Part shown: in pieces, positions 1 through 10,548 of the stretch
How positions within the stretch are numbered: position 1 is the first letter of the stretch
Layout: every line of letters begins with the position of its first letter
Origin: Planctomycetota bacterium
GTDB lineage: Bacteria > Planctomycetota > Phycisphaerae > WQYP01
Assembly (NCBI GenBank): GCA_021827645.1
Contig: JAKAVA010000089.1
Location: 1-64,000 of the forward strand
Direction: 5' to 3'
DNA length: 64,000 nucleotides
Position numbers and translations under genes: made by a program
The notes under the pieces: model-generated
What the model was told of the DNA's origin: nothing
Database searches by the model: none
Seen by the model: only the letters and a program-made list of their open reading frames with translations

Positions 1-209
1 AGTCCGGTCGGTGCAGCGCCCCCGCACGACTGGAAGTGAAGCGAACGCCGCAATAAATGTCCTCCCGCGAAAGTTAATAACTTTTTCATCGCAGGGTTGA
101 CGAAGGTTCGCAGAGGTTCCGGGTGAGAATTCATGCGCGTTGTCGTACGGTCTGTAAAAGGCGGGAGTGGCCGGCGCCGGGCTTTGGGCGTTTCGGGCCG
201 CCGAAGGTT

Positions 210-1841
210 TTAATGCAGGAAGTGCCTGAAGCCGGTATGAATCATGGCCGCGCCCCGCTGATTGCAGAGTTCGACGGTATCAGCATCCCGTTTGGATCCG
301 CCGGGTTGAATCAATCCCGTGATCCCGGCATCGAGCAGCAATTGAGGCCCGTCGGCGAACGGGAAAAATGCATCGGAGGCCGCAACAGCACCTGCCAGTT
401 TTTCGCCGTGACCGTTAAGACGGGCGAGTTCAATCGCGAGGCGGCAACTGGTTACCCGACTCATCTGGCCAGCCCCCGCACCGAGCAACTGCCCATCTTT
501 CACGATGACAATCGCATTGCTTTTGACATGCTTGCAGATTTTCCACGCGATCTGCAGATCACGGGACATTTCGGCGGACGGTCGGGCGGTGGTGACAACG
601 CTGAACGCAGATGCGGGTTCAGGCAAATCATCCGCCTGCTGAATGAGAACCCCGCCGGAGATGGATGTAAATTTCAGGTTCCGGGAGGCGGTACCAGCGC
701 TCGCTGATGCCATGGGAACCGCCAAGAGACGGCAGTCGGCCCAGCGGCGGCGAAGAATCTCGAGTGCATCGGGCGTAAAATCTGGCGCGATGAGGACTTC
801 AAGAAATTTCTTGCCCGCCACGATCGCTGAAGCGAGGGGATGATCCACCACCCGATTCACTGCGACAATCCCGCCGAAAGCCGCCACCGGATCCCCGGCG
901 TAGGCAAGTTCAAACGCGACGGTCGGATCGGGAGCGGCGGCACATCCGCACGGATTGGCATGCTTGATCACGGCGGCGGCTGGCTGGTCAAATTCCGCGG
1001 CGAGCGAAAAGGCGGCATCGGCATCGAGCAGATTAATATACGAGAGCGTTTTGCCGTGCAGTTGTCGGGCTCCGGCCACACCAACCGAATTGCCACCATC
1101 TGCATACAAAGCGGCGGCCTGATGCGGGTTCTCCCCGTAGCGGAGATCGCTGATTTTGCGATAGCTCTGGATGAGTGTTGGAAAAAGTCCGGCGGCGGAG
1201 GCTTCCGAATCGTCGGCAAGTTGCCGGGCAAGGTAGCGATGCACGACGGCATCATAAGATGCGGTACGTGCAAAAGCACAGACCGCGAGATTAAGTCGAA
1301 ATGGCAGCAGGGTTGATCCGGAATTTTGACGCAGGTGATCAATAAAGCCGGAATACTGCGCCGGATCGGTCACCACCGCCACCGAGCGATAATTTTTGGA
1401 TGCCGAGCGCAGCATGGCGGGGCCGCCGATATCGATATTCTCGATGGCATGTTCAAGCTGTGTGTTCGGATCCGCCACAACTTTTTCAAAGGCGTAAAGG
1501 TTGACGACGAGCAGATCGATCGGGCGGATACCGTGAAGTTTCATTGCGTTAAGATGGGCCGGATGATCGCGCAGGGCTAGGAGTCCGCCATGAACGGCAG
1601 GGTGCAGGGTTTTGACCCGACCGTCCATCATTTCCGGAAAACCGGTAACAGCGGAGACATCTGTAACGGGAATACCCGCTTCGGCAATCGCGCGGGCGGT
1701 TCCGCCGGTTGAAATAATCTCGATGCCGAATTCGGCGTTGAGAACCCGGGCAAGATCTACCACGCCGGACTTATCGGTAACGGAGATCAGAGCGCGTTTC
1801 ACGGGGACGGCATCGATGGAAGTCACGAGAGGTGTCTCCAA
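210..1841 (-). CDS. purH: Bifunctional phosphoribosylaminoimidazolecarboxamide formyltransferase/IMP cyclohydrolase
   Basis: 543 aa; KRALISVTDKSGVVDLAR N-terminus, STGGTA, GRVKTLHPAVHGGLLA, LRYGENPHQ, KHANPCGCA, VKSNAIVIVKDGQLLGAGAGQMSR motifs. Confidence 0.97.
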   Translation of the reverse strand: METPLVTSIDAVPVKRALISVTDKSGVVDLARVLNAEFGIEIISTGGTARAIAEAGIPVTDVSAVTGFPEMMDGRVKTLHPAVHGGLLALRDHPAHLNAMKLHGIRPIDLLVVNLYAFEKVVADPNTQLEHAIENIDIGGPAMLRSASKNYRSVAVVTDPAQYSGFIDHLRQNSGSTLLPFRLNLAVCAFARTASYDAVVHRYLARQLADDSEASAAGLFPTLIQSYRKISDLRYGENPHQAAALYADGGNSVGVAGARQLHGKTLSYINLLDADAAFSLAAEFDQPAAAVIKHANPCGCAAAPDPTVAFELAYAGDPVAAFGGIVAVNRVVDHPLASAIVAGKKFLEVLIAPDFTPDALEILRRRWADCRLLAVPMASASAGTASRNLKFTSISGGVLIQQADDLPEPASAFSVVTTARPSAEMSRDLQIAWKICKHVKSNAIVIVKDGQLLGAGAGQMSRVTSCRLAIELARLNGHGEKLAGAVAASDAFFPFADGPQLLLDAGITGLIQPGGSKRDADTVELCNQRGAAMIHTGFRHFLH

Positions 1842-1932
1842 TGAATGATCAAGGGATAGACAGATGCCGGATATCGACGTTCTGAACGAAGACTCCGCAA
1901 AAATTACCGATTGTAATGATCAGGCATCCAGT

Positions 1933-3057
1933 TCAATCCAATGGATAGCGACGCACCAATGCCAAGAGAAAACCATTGGTGGATGCGACGTAAATGCGTT
2001 TTGAAACTGTCGATTTTGCATACACACACGGAGTCGATTCCGTTGCGCGGTAAATCACATCTCCATCGGCAGGCGAGATAATTAGAAGTTGATTCCGACC
2101 GGAGGCGGCAATTCTGTGACCGACCTCCCCGACAATACGTTTTGCGCCCTCTACCGGCCCCCACTGGATCGATCCGGTGGTTGGATTCAGGCTTATCAGT
2201 CCGGCGCCGCCGGTGCATATCATCAATCGTTTCCCAAACATGACGGGCTGATGGGTCAATCGGCCGGGCAGGCGTGTAATCCACGGCGCCAGTCCTGTTG
2301 AAGCATTAATGGCGTACAGATTGTGGTTGAGACATGGGACGAAAACGCGGTGGCCATCGGTGCCGAGATTCGCATCGACCGCACCGGATAGCGTTCGTCG
2401 CCACCCACCGCTTCCGTCCGTTGCAAGGTGACCCCAGACATGACCGTTCTGCGATCCGCACACCAGCATGCCGTCCAGAACCACCGGGCGGGATAAAAAG
2501 GCATCTCCGCTTGAATATTGGGCCCAGTGCATGAAGAGGGGAATATGCGGCGAGAGCGCATACATCCGATTATGATACGATCCGATGAACATGCGGCCAT
2601 TCGAGATGACCGGGCGGGTAGAGGGAGCAAATTTCAACGCCTGCGACTTGGTGACCGATCCGTCGGCCTTGCTGACAACCAACAGCTTGCTGCCGGCAAC
2701 GATCAGCAGATGTTTTTTACCATAGCGGATCGGTTCAAGTGTCGCCTGCCCGCGCACGGCGTATTGCTGAGTCCATTGGATGGAGCCGGACGAGGCATTG
2801 ATGCAAATCAGATAGCCATATTTGGTCAAGACATAGACGTTTTTCCCCAGCAACCAGACATGGGTGATCCGGTCGTGGGTTCGTGGCCCCAGGCCGAGGG
2901 GCATCTGCCAGAGTACTCTGAGACGTGCATGGTGAAGCACGGAACTGGAAAACGGGGCCGTAGCAGCCCGTGCGAATGTGGTTATCAACGTTATCGAGGC
3001 AATCACCACGATCATCATGGTGGCACCGGAGCGACTCCACCGCTTGGCATGCATCAA
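1933..3057 (-). CDS. PQQ-binding-like beta-propeller repeat protein, probably secreted
   Basis: 374 aa; N-terminal hydrophobic signal, repeated ASSGSIQW / NPTTGSIQWGP / DGDVIYR PQQ-like blades. Confidence 0.8.
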   Translation of the reverse strand: MMHAKRWSRSGATMMIVVIASITLITTFARAATAPFSSSVLHHARLRVLWQMPLGLGPRTHDRITHVWLLGKNVYVLTKYGYLICINASSGSIQWTQQYAVRGQATLEPIRYGKKHLLIVAGSKLLVVSKADGSVTKSQALKFAPSTRPVISNGRMFIGSYHNRMYALSPHIPLFMHWAQYSSGDAFLSRPVVLDGMLVCGSQNGHVWGHLATDGSGGWRRTLSGAVDANLGTDGHRVFVPCLNHNLYAINASTGLAPWITRLPGRLTHQPVMFGKRLMICTGGAGLISLNPTTGSIQWGPVEGAKRIVGEVGHRIAASGRNQLLIISPADGDVIYRATESTPCVYAKSTVSKRIYVASTNGFLLALVRRYPLD

Positions 3058-3352
3058 TTTAGCTCCTAAAACTTCAGCAACCGTTCGAATTTCATGCGGC
3101 TGTGCAAGTCGGCGAATACCGCCGCACCCCCGGCGATTGTTCTAACACCGCCTTTGCGTCTCCGCAATACCGATTCGCCAATCTTAACCGCCGGGTTTTA
3201 ATGGTCAACTTGCATCGATCGGCAGTTTCAAAATGCGGTTCAAGGCCTGCCGAGATTCGGCTTGTTTCGGAACCGCATGACGGAGTAAAGCGGACGCTGT
3301 GGAAGCGGTCCGAACTACATGACTGGAGGCAATGTCGCGGGGCCGGTATCCT

Positions 3353-4240
3353 ATGGAACAGATGAAGGTTCTGCTTATCGCCAATTCTGCCAAGCATGAG
3401 GCCGTTGCCGCCGGCCACCACTTACTGGCGGATTTTTCGCGTCGGATCGGCGTAAACGCCCGGTTTATGGAGGGGGTAGATGAGGCGAGTATCGGAAACC
3501 TGACCGACATACCGGATTTGATCGTGCTGCTCGGGGGTGATGGAACGATCCTGCAGGCGGCCCGGTTTCTGGCCCGGTACGGTGCCCCGGTCGCGGGAAT
3601 TAACTTCGGCAAGCTGGGTTACATGGCGGCCTTCACCCTTGATCAATTCAAGGAACATCTGCCTGCCCTTCTGGAGGGGAGATTCCAGACGACTGACCGC
3701 CTTATGCTGCTGGCGTCCATACGTGGACCTGAATCGGGGCCGGGCGGACGTGACATTCAACACGCGCCGAATCTGGAAGCCGAATATCTGGCACTTAACG
3801 ACGTGGTACTTAATGCCGGAGCTCCGTTTCGAATGGTTGAACTCACGGTGCGGGTAGACGATTCGGACACGGCTACTTTTCGAGGAGATGGAATCATCAT
3901 TTCCACCGCGTCGGGTTCAACGGGATACAACCTGTCAGCCGGTGGACCGCTGATTACACCGGACGTCAAGGCGATGGTGATTACTCCCATCTGCGCCCAT
4001 TCGCTCTCGTTCCGGCCGGTTGTGGTACCCGACGGGAGTGCCATAGGGATCAAACCGCGGCGACTGAACGATGGGACGCATCTGGTGATGGATGGGATGA
4101 TTATCCATCCATTGAATGTGAAACAATACGTGGTTGTTAAAAAGGCCCCGTACCCGCTGCGTCTGGTGATCAACCCACGCCAGACACACTGGGAATTACT
4201 CGCCAGTAAGCTGCACTGGGCAAGCCGTCCGACGGCCTGA
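3353..4240 (+). CDS. nadK: NAD(+)/NADH kinase (ORF open from 3332; start at MEQMKVLLIAN likely)
   Basis: LIVLLGGDGTILQAARFL (GGDGT), GINFGKLGYMAAF, STASGSTGYNLSAGGPLITP, ICAHSLSFRPVVVP motifs. Confidence 0.95.
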   Translation: MEQMKVLLIANSAKHEAVAAGHHLLADFSRRIGVNARFMEGVDEASIGNLTDIPDLIVLLGGDGTILQAARFLARYGAPVAGINFGKLGYMAAFTLDQFKEHLPALLEGRFQTTDRLMLLASIRGPESGPGGRDIQHAPNLEAEYLALNDVVLNAGAPFRMVELTVRVDDSDTATFRGDGIIISTASGSTGYNLSAGGPLITPDVKAMVITPICAHSLSFRPVVVPDGSAIGIKPRRLNDGTHLVMDGMIIHPLNVKQYVVVKKAPYPLRLVINPRQTHWELLASKLHWASRPTA

Positions 4241-4272
4241 CATGAAGTGTTCCAGTTGGTGAAGATGGACAG

Positions 4273-6024
4273 GTGGAACTGACTATGACAAAACAGATAA
4301 CGACGCCTCCAACACCCCCCGGAAGCGAGGGCGCGGCATTCCGCGAAAGTGTCATGGATTTTCGTTACATATTCCGGGCATTTCGAATATCCATTGAACC
4401 GGGCATCTGGGTGCTGGCTCTGCTGGCGCTGGTGATCATCTACACGGCTGGGAGGGCGGTTGATGGCCTCTGGGGGCCGCAGGTGTTACCCGGGGAAATA
4501 TCAGCGTTTCATGATCCGTCACCGGGGGCGTACCGGGAGATGATCATTCAGGATCGACTAAATCGCCAGGCGGCGTTGGCGGAGATGCTGCAGGACTACG
4601 CAACTCCGCTGCACTCCAAGCAGATTGAGGCGTTGGAGCATGATCCGCGGGCGGCGGAGAGTGCGGTCGTGGCGGGGATGGAGCGGCGTTTCCATCATCG
4701 GCTGGCGGCGCTGGCCAAAGAACAACCCGCCCTGTCGGCGCGAGCCCTGCATCGGCGACAGCGTCGATTGGCCATGGAATTGCTCGGGAATGTGAGGCAG
4801 GTGCAACGATCCGTGGGACGCGGGATATTTGACGCGGCCATGCATGAGGAACTGAAGGAATTTCACGATCTCGTATTCAATGTTCTCAATCCACTGCGGA
4901 TCGAGACAACCAAGGCTGTGCCGCCGGCGGGAGGACGACCCTCGGGATTCGAGATATCGGTTGCGGTCACACCGCGAAGTTCTGCCGTGGCGTGGCAATC
5001 CGACACCGTATGGGGTTGCCTGGCGAACATGTTTGTCACTGTGCCGGAATGGCTGATCGCTGGTGCGCCGCCGATGATTGCCCGACATTCGGAAAGCGGT
5101 TGGCGATTGGGGTTTGAGCGAGTCGGCTATCTGTTGACGATCCTTATTTTTTTCATCATTTGCATTGTGCTGCTGGCCCTGACGGGCGGAGCCATCTGCC
5201 GCTACACGGCGCTGCGACTGGCGGGAGAGGATCCGTCGATTTTTTCCTGCCTCGTCTTCGCCATACGGCGTTTCTGGTATTTCATCCGTGCGCCTCTGCT
5301 GCCGATCGGACTGGTGGTGGTGCTGGGGGCGGTGATGATTGCGATTTCGCTTATCGGCGCCATACCGTGGGTCGGGCCGATCTTGCTGGGCATGCTGTTC
5401 ATTGTTCTGCTGCTGGGCGGATTTATGATCATGCTGGTGGTGCTGGGGTTTGTGGCGGGCCTGCATCTGATCTACCCCTGCCTTTCAGTCGAAGCGTCGG
5501 ATGGGTTCGACTCCATCAGCCGCAGTTTCAGCTACATCTACAACAGTCCTTGGCGAGCGGCCTTTTATACGATTGTCGCACTGGTCTACGGTGTCCTTAC
5601 CTGGTTCTTCCTGCTGGTGGCAATGTATGTGTTGCTTTCGGCCACACACTTTTGCGCCGCCATCGGGATGAGTTTTTTTGGTTTGGAGCACGGGACTTAT
5701 TCGGGTGTTTCGGTGCTGGAGACCATCTGGCGCACGCCACATCTGGAGCGTTTGATCGCGCCGATCAACTGGTGGGCGATGGGTTGGACTGAATGGATTG
5801 CGGCCATTTTTGTCTATTTCTGGCTTTTTCTGCTGGTGACGTTGCTGGGGGCATACGTGGTGGCGTATTATTTTGCATCGAGCACCATTATTTATCTGTT
5901 GCTGCGACGTCATGTGGACGGGCAGCCTCTGAGTGATCTTGAACACCTGGAGGATTCCACGACGGGACAGGCTGCGATGAGCGGCGGCGCTGCGGCCCGG
6001 CCGGCTTCGGGGGGATCAGCCTGA
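4273..6024 (+). CDS. Multi-pass membrane protein of unknown function
   Basis: 583 aa with several long hydrophobic segments; no confident family. Confidence 0.7.
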   Translation: MELTMTKQITTPPTPPGSEGAAFRESVMDFRYIFRAFRISIEPGIWVLALLALVIIYTAGRAVDGLWGPQVLPGEISAFHDPSPGAYREMIIQDRLNRQAALAEMLQDYATPLHSKQIEALEHDPRAAESAVVAGMERRFHHRLAALAKEQPALSARALHRRQRRLAMELLGNVRQVQRSVGRGIFDAAMHEELKEFHDLVFNVLNPLRIETTKAVPPAGGRPSGFEISVAVTPRSSAVAWQSDTVWGCLANMFVTVPEWLIAGAPPMIARHSESGWRLGFERVGYLLTILIFFIICIVLLALTGGAICRYTALRLAGEDPSIFSCLVFAIRRFWYFIRAPLLPIGLVVVLGAVMIAISLIGAIPWVGPILLGMLFIVLLLGGFMIMLVVLGFVAGLHLIYPCLSVEASDGFDSISRSFSYIYNSPWRAAFYTIVALVYGVLTWFFLLVAMYVLLSATHFCAAIGMSFFGLEHGTYSGVSVLETIWRTPHLERLIAPINWWAMGWTEWIAAIFVYFWLFLLVTLLGAYVVAYYFASSTIIYLLLRRHVDGQPLSDLEHLEDSTTGQAAMSGGAAARPASGGSA

Positions 6025-6026
6025 CG

Positions 6027-7289
6027 ATGATCAGCAGTCACTTTCTGAGCGTACTTAAGACCCTTTGTGATCTTCCCACCGCCCCTCTACACGAAGAACA
6101 TGTGCTGGGGTGGATTGCGGCATTTGTAGAAACGCTTGCACCCCCGGGAAAATTAGAATGCCATTTTGACCGGGCGGGAAATCTGCGGGTGGATCATGTC
6201 GTGCCGGATGATGCATCGGCGAAAGCGGGTACCGAGGGACTGCAGCGAGGGGTGTCGGAGAGAGGTCGCCGAAAACTGGTATTTGAAGCCCATGTGGACC
6301 ATCCGGGTTTTGTAATCGGTGAGATGCTCAGCGAAGAAGATGGATTGCTGCAGGCGGAATTTCTGGGGGGAGTCAAGCCGTCATGTTTTGCGGGTGCCGG
6401 CGTGCGGCTGTTTTATCCGGATGACGCATCGGCTTGGAGTTTGGCGGTTGTGACGGACGAACCGAAGCGAGCGGAGAATTCTGACACGCTGAGCTGCGTG
6501 CTGAAATTGCGGAAGCCGGGGCAACGGATTCCCGCCGGCGTGATTGGGATGTGGGATATTCCGGATGCCACCGTATCAGGCGAGTATTTCATGGCGCGAG
6601 TGTGCGATGATCTGACGGGCGCGGCGGCCATGCTCTGTATGCTTGATGAAGTTTGCCGGCGCGGGATCAGGGAGCCGTTCTCACTGCTTTTCACGCGCGG
6701 GGAGGAGATCGGGTTTCTTGGTGCCATTGCCGCCATTGAAGACGGGACATTGGCAACTCCCGTTGAGCGGGCAAGCTGGTCAGTGGTCGGTCTGGAAAAT
6801 AGCCGGGCCCTGCCGCAGGCGCGGATGGGCAACGGACCGGTGGTGCGTGTGGGTGACCGCACGGGCATATTCAGTTCGGCTTTAACGCGATTTATCAAGC
6901 TATGCGCAGATGATCTGGCGGATGCCAAGCCCGAATTTCATTACCAGCGAGCATTGATGGATGGTGGTACATGCGACAGTACGGCTTTTGATGCGGCGGG
7001 ATTCGATTCCGCGGGGCTGACATTGCCTCTGGCCAACTACCACAATATGCTTTCTGAAGAGGAGCCGTGCAGCAGTGAAGCACCTCGAACTGGTGAGAAA
7101 ATCGCCGCCGAGGCGATTCATCTTGGCGATTTTGCTAATCTGGTGGAGTTGATGCTGCAGGTGGTAATCCGATTTCCAGCGTACACGGGGGATCATCGCG
7201 GACTTCAGGAGCAGTTCCGCAGTCGCCTGTCCCGCTGGGCCGATCAACTTTATGCCACCGCCCGGGTGCACCGGAAGATGGATGATTAG
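6027..7289 (+). CDS. M42-like zinc aminopeptidase
   Basis: EAHVDHPGF, VCDDLTGAAAMLCMLDEV, FTRGEEIGFLGA, GGTCDSTAFDAAG, YHNM motifs. Confidence 0.8.
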   Translation: MISSHFLSVLKTLCDLPTAPLHEEHVLGWIAAFVETLAPPGKLECHFDRAGNLRVDHVVPDDASAKAGTEGLQRGVSERGRRKLVFEAHVDHPGFVIGEMLSEEDGLLQAEFLGGVKPSCFAGAGVRLFYPDDASAWSLAVVTDEPKRAENSDTLSCVLKLRKPGQRIPAGVIGMWDIPDATVSGEYFMARVCDDLTGAAAMLCMLDEVCRRGIREPFSLLFTRGEEIGFLGAIAAIEDGTLATPVERASWSVVGLENSRALPQARMGNGPVVRVGDRTGIFSSALTRFIKLCADDLADAKPEFHYQRALMDGGTCDSTAFDAAGFDSAGLTLPLANYHNMLSEEEPCSSEAPRTGEKIAAEAIHLGDFANLVELMLQVVIRFPAYTGDHRGLQEQFRSRLSRWADQLYATARVHRKMDD

Positions 7290-8507
7290 ATGACCAGAAT
7301 GAACAAAACGGTCCGGCCGCCGCAGACAGCGGACTTTATCTGGATCGATTCCGAGCCGGAACTGGTAAATTTCTGTCGGCAGCTTGCTCACGCCGGGGCC
7401 TTTGGATTTGATACGGAATTTATCGGTGAGCGCACCTATCAGCCGGAACTCTGTCTTATTCAGTTGTGCGGTGCGGAGCAGGTGGCGCTGGTCGATCCGA
7501 TGGCCCTGAACGATCTGACGCCGTTGGGAGAGTTGATAGTCGACGCGAATATCATTAAATACTGCCACGCTGGCGAGCAGGATATTGCCATCATGCACCA
7601 GTGCGGTTTTACGCCTGCGTCGGTCTTTGATACGCAACTGATGGCGGGATTGCTGGGCTTGGTTTATCCGATATCGTACGCCAAACTGGTTGAACACATC
7701 TGCGACGTACAGTTGGACAAAGCGCACACCTACAGCGCTTGGGATCGGCGCCCGCTGGCCAATGCCCAGCTGACTTATGCGGCTGATGATGTGCGTTACC
7801 TACCCGCGGTTTACGGGCGGCTCCGGGAACAGATCGAATCTCGCGGGCGGGTGCACTGGATGAACGAGCTATGCGCCGAAGAATTAAAGCAGGCCGTCGA
7901 ATCGCCGGACCCTCGCCGCCTGTGGCTGAAAATCAAGGTGCCGCGATCCATGAGCCGGGAACAATTGGGAGTTCTGCGTGAACTGGCGGCATGGCGGCAT
8001 CAACTGGCGTATGAACATGACGCTCCCGTGAGAGCGTTTATGACGGACGCAGCGATTCGGGATATTGCCAAGATGATGCCCCGCAGCATGGCGCAGCTTT
8101 CGCGTATTGAAGGGATCAGCGGACAGGAACTGCAGTCGTACGGCCCATTTATTCTGGATTTAATACAGAAGATGCGTGAGGCCCCACGTGAAGAGTTACC
8201 GGAACCACCTAAGGAACCGAGAGATTCGCTGGAGAGCAGCCAGTACATCGAGCGTGTCTGGGCGGCGGCGCAGGTCATCTGCCTGGGGCAGAGCGTAACG
8301 ACCGGACTGGTAACCAGTCAGGCTGCCATAGCGGATTGGGCGGCACGAAAGATGGTCGGCGAGAATCTCGACACACATGAATTGATGCGGGGGTGGCGGC
8401 GCGAATGTCTGGGCAAACCCCTGCAGGAATTCGCAGAGGGGCACAGCCGATTCACGATCTCGATGGATGGGAATGAATTCAAATCGTCGATTCAGACGGG
8501 GAATTGA
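7290..8507 (+). CDS. rnd: Ribonuclease D
   Basis: FGFDTEFIGERTYQPELCLIQL, YCHAGEQDI, DTQLMAGLLG, YAADDVRYLPAVY DEDDy motifs; C-terminal HRDC-like part. Confidence 0.93.
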   Translation: MTRMNKTVRPPQTADFIWIDSEPELVNFCRQLAHAGAFGFDTEFIGERTYQPELCLIQLCGAEQVALVDPMALNDLTPLGELIVDANIIKYCHAGEQDIAIMHQCGFTPASVFDTQLMAGLLGLVYPISYAKLVEHICDVQLDKAHTYSAWDRRPLANAQLTYAADDVRYLPAVYGRLREQIESRGRVHWMNELCAEELKQAVESPDPRRLWLKIKVPRSMSREQLGVLRELAAWRHQLAYEHDAPVRAFMTDAAIRDIAKMMPRSMAQLSRIEGISGQELQSYGPFILDLIQKMREAPREELPEPPKEPRDSLESSQYIERVWAAAQVICLGQSVTTGLVTSQAAIADWAARKMVGENLDTHELMRGWRRECLGKPLQEFAEGHSRFTISMDGNEFKSSIQTGN

Positions 8508-8510
8508 TGA

Positions 8511-10403
8511 ATGTGCGGCATTGCCGGATTCGTCGGCTGGAATCGGGGGGAACGTTCTCAAGCTGAACTGAGCCGATTGGATGCGCTGCTTACGTACGCG
8601 GCACATCGGGCCGATGAATTACTTCAACATCGCGGACCGGACGGCCGCGGACAGTGGAGTGAGTTGAGCCGAGGTGCGCTGGCGGCCCGCGTATGTCTGG
8701 TGCATCGTCGCCTCAGCATTATTGATCCCGCCGGCGGGCAACAGCCGATGGGCAATGAAGACGGCCGCGTGCAGGTGGTATTTAACGGCGAAATTTATAA
8801 CCATCGTGAACTCCGCAGGGAGTTGGAAAGTCTCGGGCATGTGTTTCAATCGGATCATTGCGACACCGAGGTGCTGGTGCACGGCTGGGAGCAATGGAAG
8901 ACGGAATTGCCGCCGAAGCTGCGCGGAATGTTCGCCTTTGCCATCTGGGATGGACATTCGAATGAGTTGTTTCTGGCACGGGATTATTTTGGTCAGAAGC
9001 CGTTGTTTTATGCAGCGGACGAAAATCGGCTCGCCTTCGGGAGCACCATTCCGGCGGTGCGCTGCTGGCCAGGCGTGACGGCGACGGTATCGAGGTCATC
9101 CTTGGCCCGATATCTGCATGCGGGATATCTATCGCCCCCGGAAACGGTTTACCGGGAGATTAAAAGTCTTGCGCCGGGCAGCTACCTGCGAGTGACCGGG
9201 GAGCGGTTATCGACTGGAAGTTTCTGGAATCCGAAAATCTCCGCGGCGGAGCAAAGCGGAGCGACAGACACGATGGGCGATGCGGAGATTGCGACGCTGC
9301 GGCAACTGATTATGAATGCGGTGGGGTCGCAGCTCCACGCCGATGTTCCGATGATCGGGTTCCTGTCGGGGGGCATTGATTCAGCGATTATCTGCGGGGT
9401 GGCGAAAAAACTTCTGGGTGATTCATGTCCGCTGCAGGTGATTACGGTCGGCTTTGAGGATGCGGCCTTCGATGAGATGGCCCTGGCGGGAGAAACCGCC
9501 CGGCTGCTTGGATTGCGGCATCATCCATGTCGAATTGATATGGAATCATCGGCCATGGCCACATTGGAATGGCTGACCGCGTTTACGCTGGGACAACCGT
9601 TTGCCGATTCTTCCATCCTGCCGACTTATTGGGTGGCCAATAGTGCGAGGCAACTGGCACCTTGCGCTCTGTCTGGAGACGGCGGAGATGAAATCTTCGG
9701 CGGATATGATCGATATCGCGCCATGCGTATGCTCGGTAATGGTTTGCGAATCCCCGCGTGGTCGTATAAATCTGAACGGCTGAGGCGCATGGCGGCGGCT
9801 GGCCGAGAAAAAAGTTGGCAGGCTCAATACGCCGCGATCCTGGCACTTTTCAGCTCGGAATCACTCGCGCCACTGGGTGCAGCAGACGACACCTCGCGTT
9901 GTGACGCGCCGCGAGATTATGACATCATCCGTGAGTGCATGCTGCGTGATCAAAGTAACTACCTGCCGGGAGATGTGCTTTGGAAAGTAGATGGTGCATC
10001 GATGGCGTGCGGACTGGAAGTGCGCAGTCCGCTGCTGGATCATGAGCTGGCAAACTGGGCGAATCGATTCAACGGCCATGCGATGATGAATTGGCGGCGC
10101 GGCAAACTTCCACTTCGGCGAGCTATGGGCGATATGCTGCCGAAGGCTGTGCAGCGGGGCCGCAAGCATGGGTTTGGCGTTCCGATAGGGCGCTGGTTCC
10201 GGACATCGCTGCGGCATGCGACCGCAGAGTATCTTCTTGCCGGTGATTCCCTCACTTCGGAATTGGGCCTCGGGATGCTGGCGGCGCGGATATGGGAAGA
10301 ACACCAGGCAGGCAGGCGAGATCATACGCATCGGATTTTCGCTCTGCTGATGATGGAAATCTGGCGGCGGCAAAACACGGACATCGACTGTAATTCACGG
10401 TAG
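8511..10403 (+). CDS. asnB: Asparagine synthase (glutamine-hydrolysing)
   Basis: MCGIAGFVG Cys-2 N-terminus, HRRLSIIDPAGGQQPM, VFNGEIYNHRELR, GFLSGGIDSAII, SGDGGDEIFGGYDRY. Confidence 0.96.
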   Translation: MCGIAGFVGWNRGERSQAELSRLDALLTYAAHRADELLQHRGPDGRGQWSELSRGALAARVCLVHRRLSIIDPAGGQQPMGNEDGRVQVVFNGEIYNHRELRRELESLGHVFQSDHCDTEVLVHGWEQWKTELPPKLRGMFAFAIWDGHSNELFLARDYFGQKPLFYAADENRLAFGSTIPAVRCWPGVTATVSRSSLARYLHAGYLSPPETVYREIKSLAPGSYLRVTGERLSTGSFWNPKISAAEQSGATDTMGDAEIATLRQLIMNAVGSQLHADVPMIGFLSGGIDSAIICGVAKKLLGDSCPLQVITVGFEDAAFDEMALAGETARLLGLRHHPCRIDMESSAMATLEWLTAFTLGQPFADSSILPTYWVANSARQLAPCALSGDGGDEIFGGYDRYRAMRMLGNGLRIPAWSYKSERLRRMAAAGREKSWQAQYAAILALFSSESLAPLGAADDTSRCDAPRDYDIIRECMLRDQSNYLPGDVLWKVDGASMACGLEVRSPLLDHELANWANRFNGHAMMNWRRGKLPLRRAMGDMLPKAVQRGRKHGFGVPIGRWFRTSLRHATAEYLLAGDSLTSELGLGMLAARIWEEHQAGRRDHTHRIFALLMMEIWRRQNTDIDCNSR

Positions 10404-10548
10404 CCTCATTCCGGGCAATCGCAGCGAAAGATGCTGTGAGAAGATTCACGGCTAACTGAACCTGGAAATTCGCCGGAGCGGCGGCCGGGAGCGGCAGGAG
10501 TTTTCTGCGGCATTTACGGATAGAATGGGAGTGGAGTTCCGATAGCGG

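Noticed and set aside
4558-5466. 302-aa minus-strand ORF
   Set aside because: Antisense to the 583-aa membrane protein; low-complexity Q/H/R-rich translation typical of GC-rich antisense frames. Same reasoning for 6900-7727, 10624-11610 and 55341-56360.
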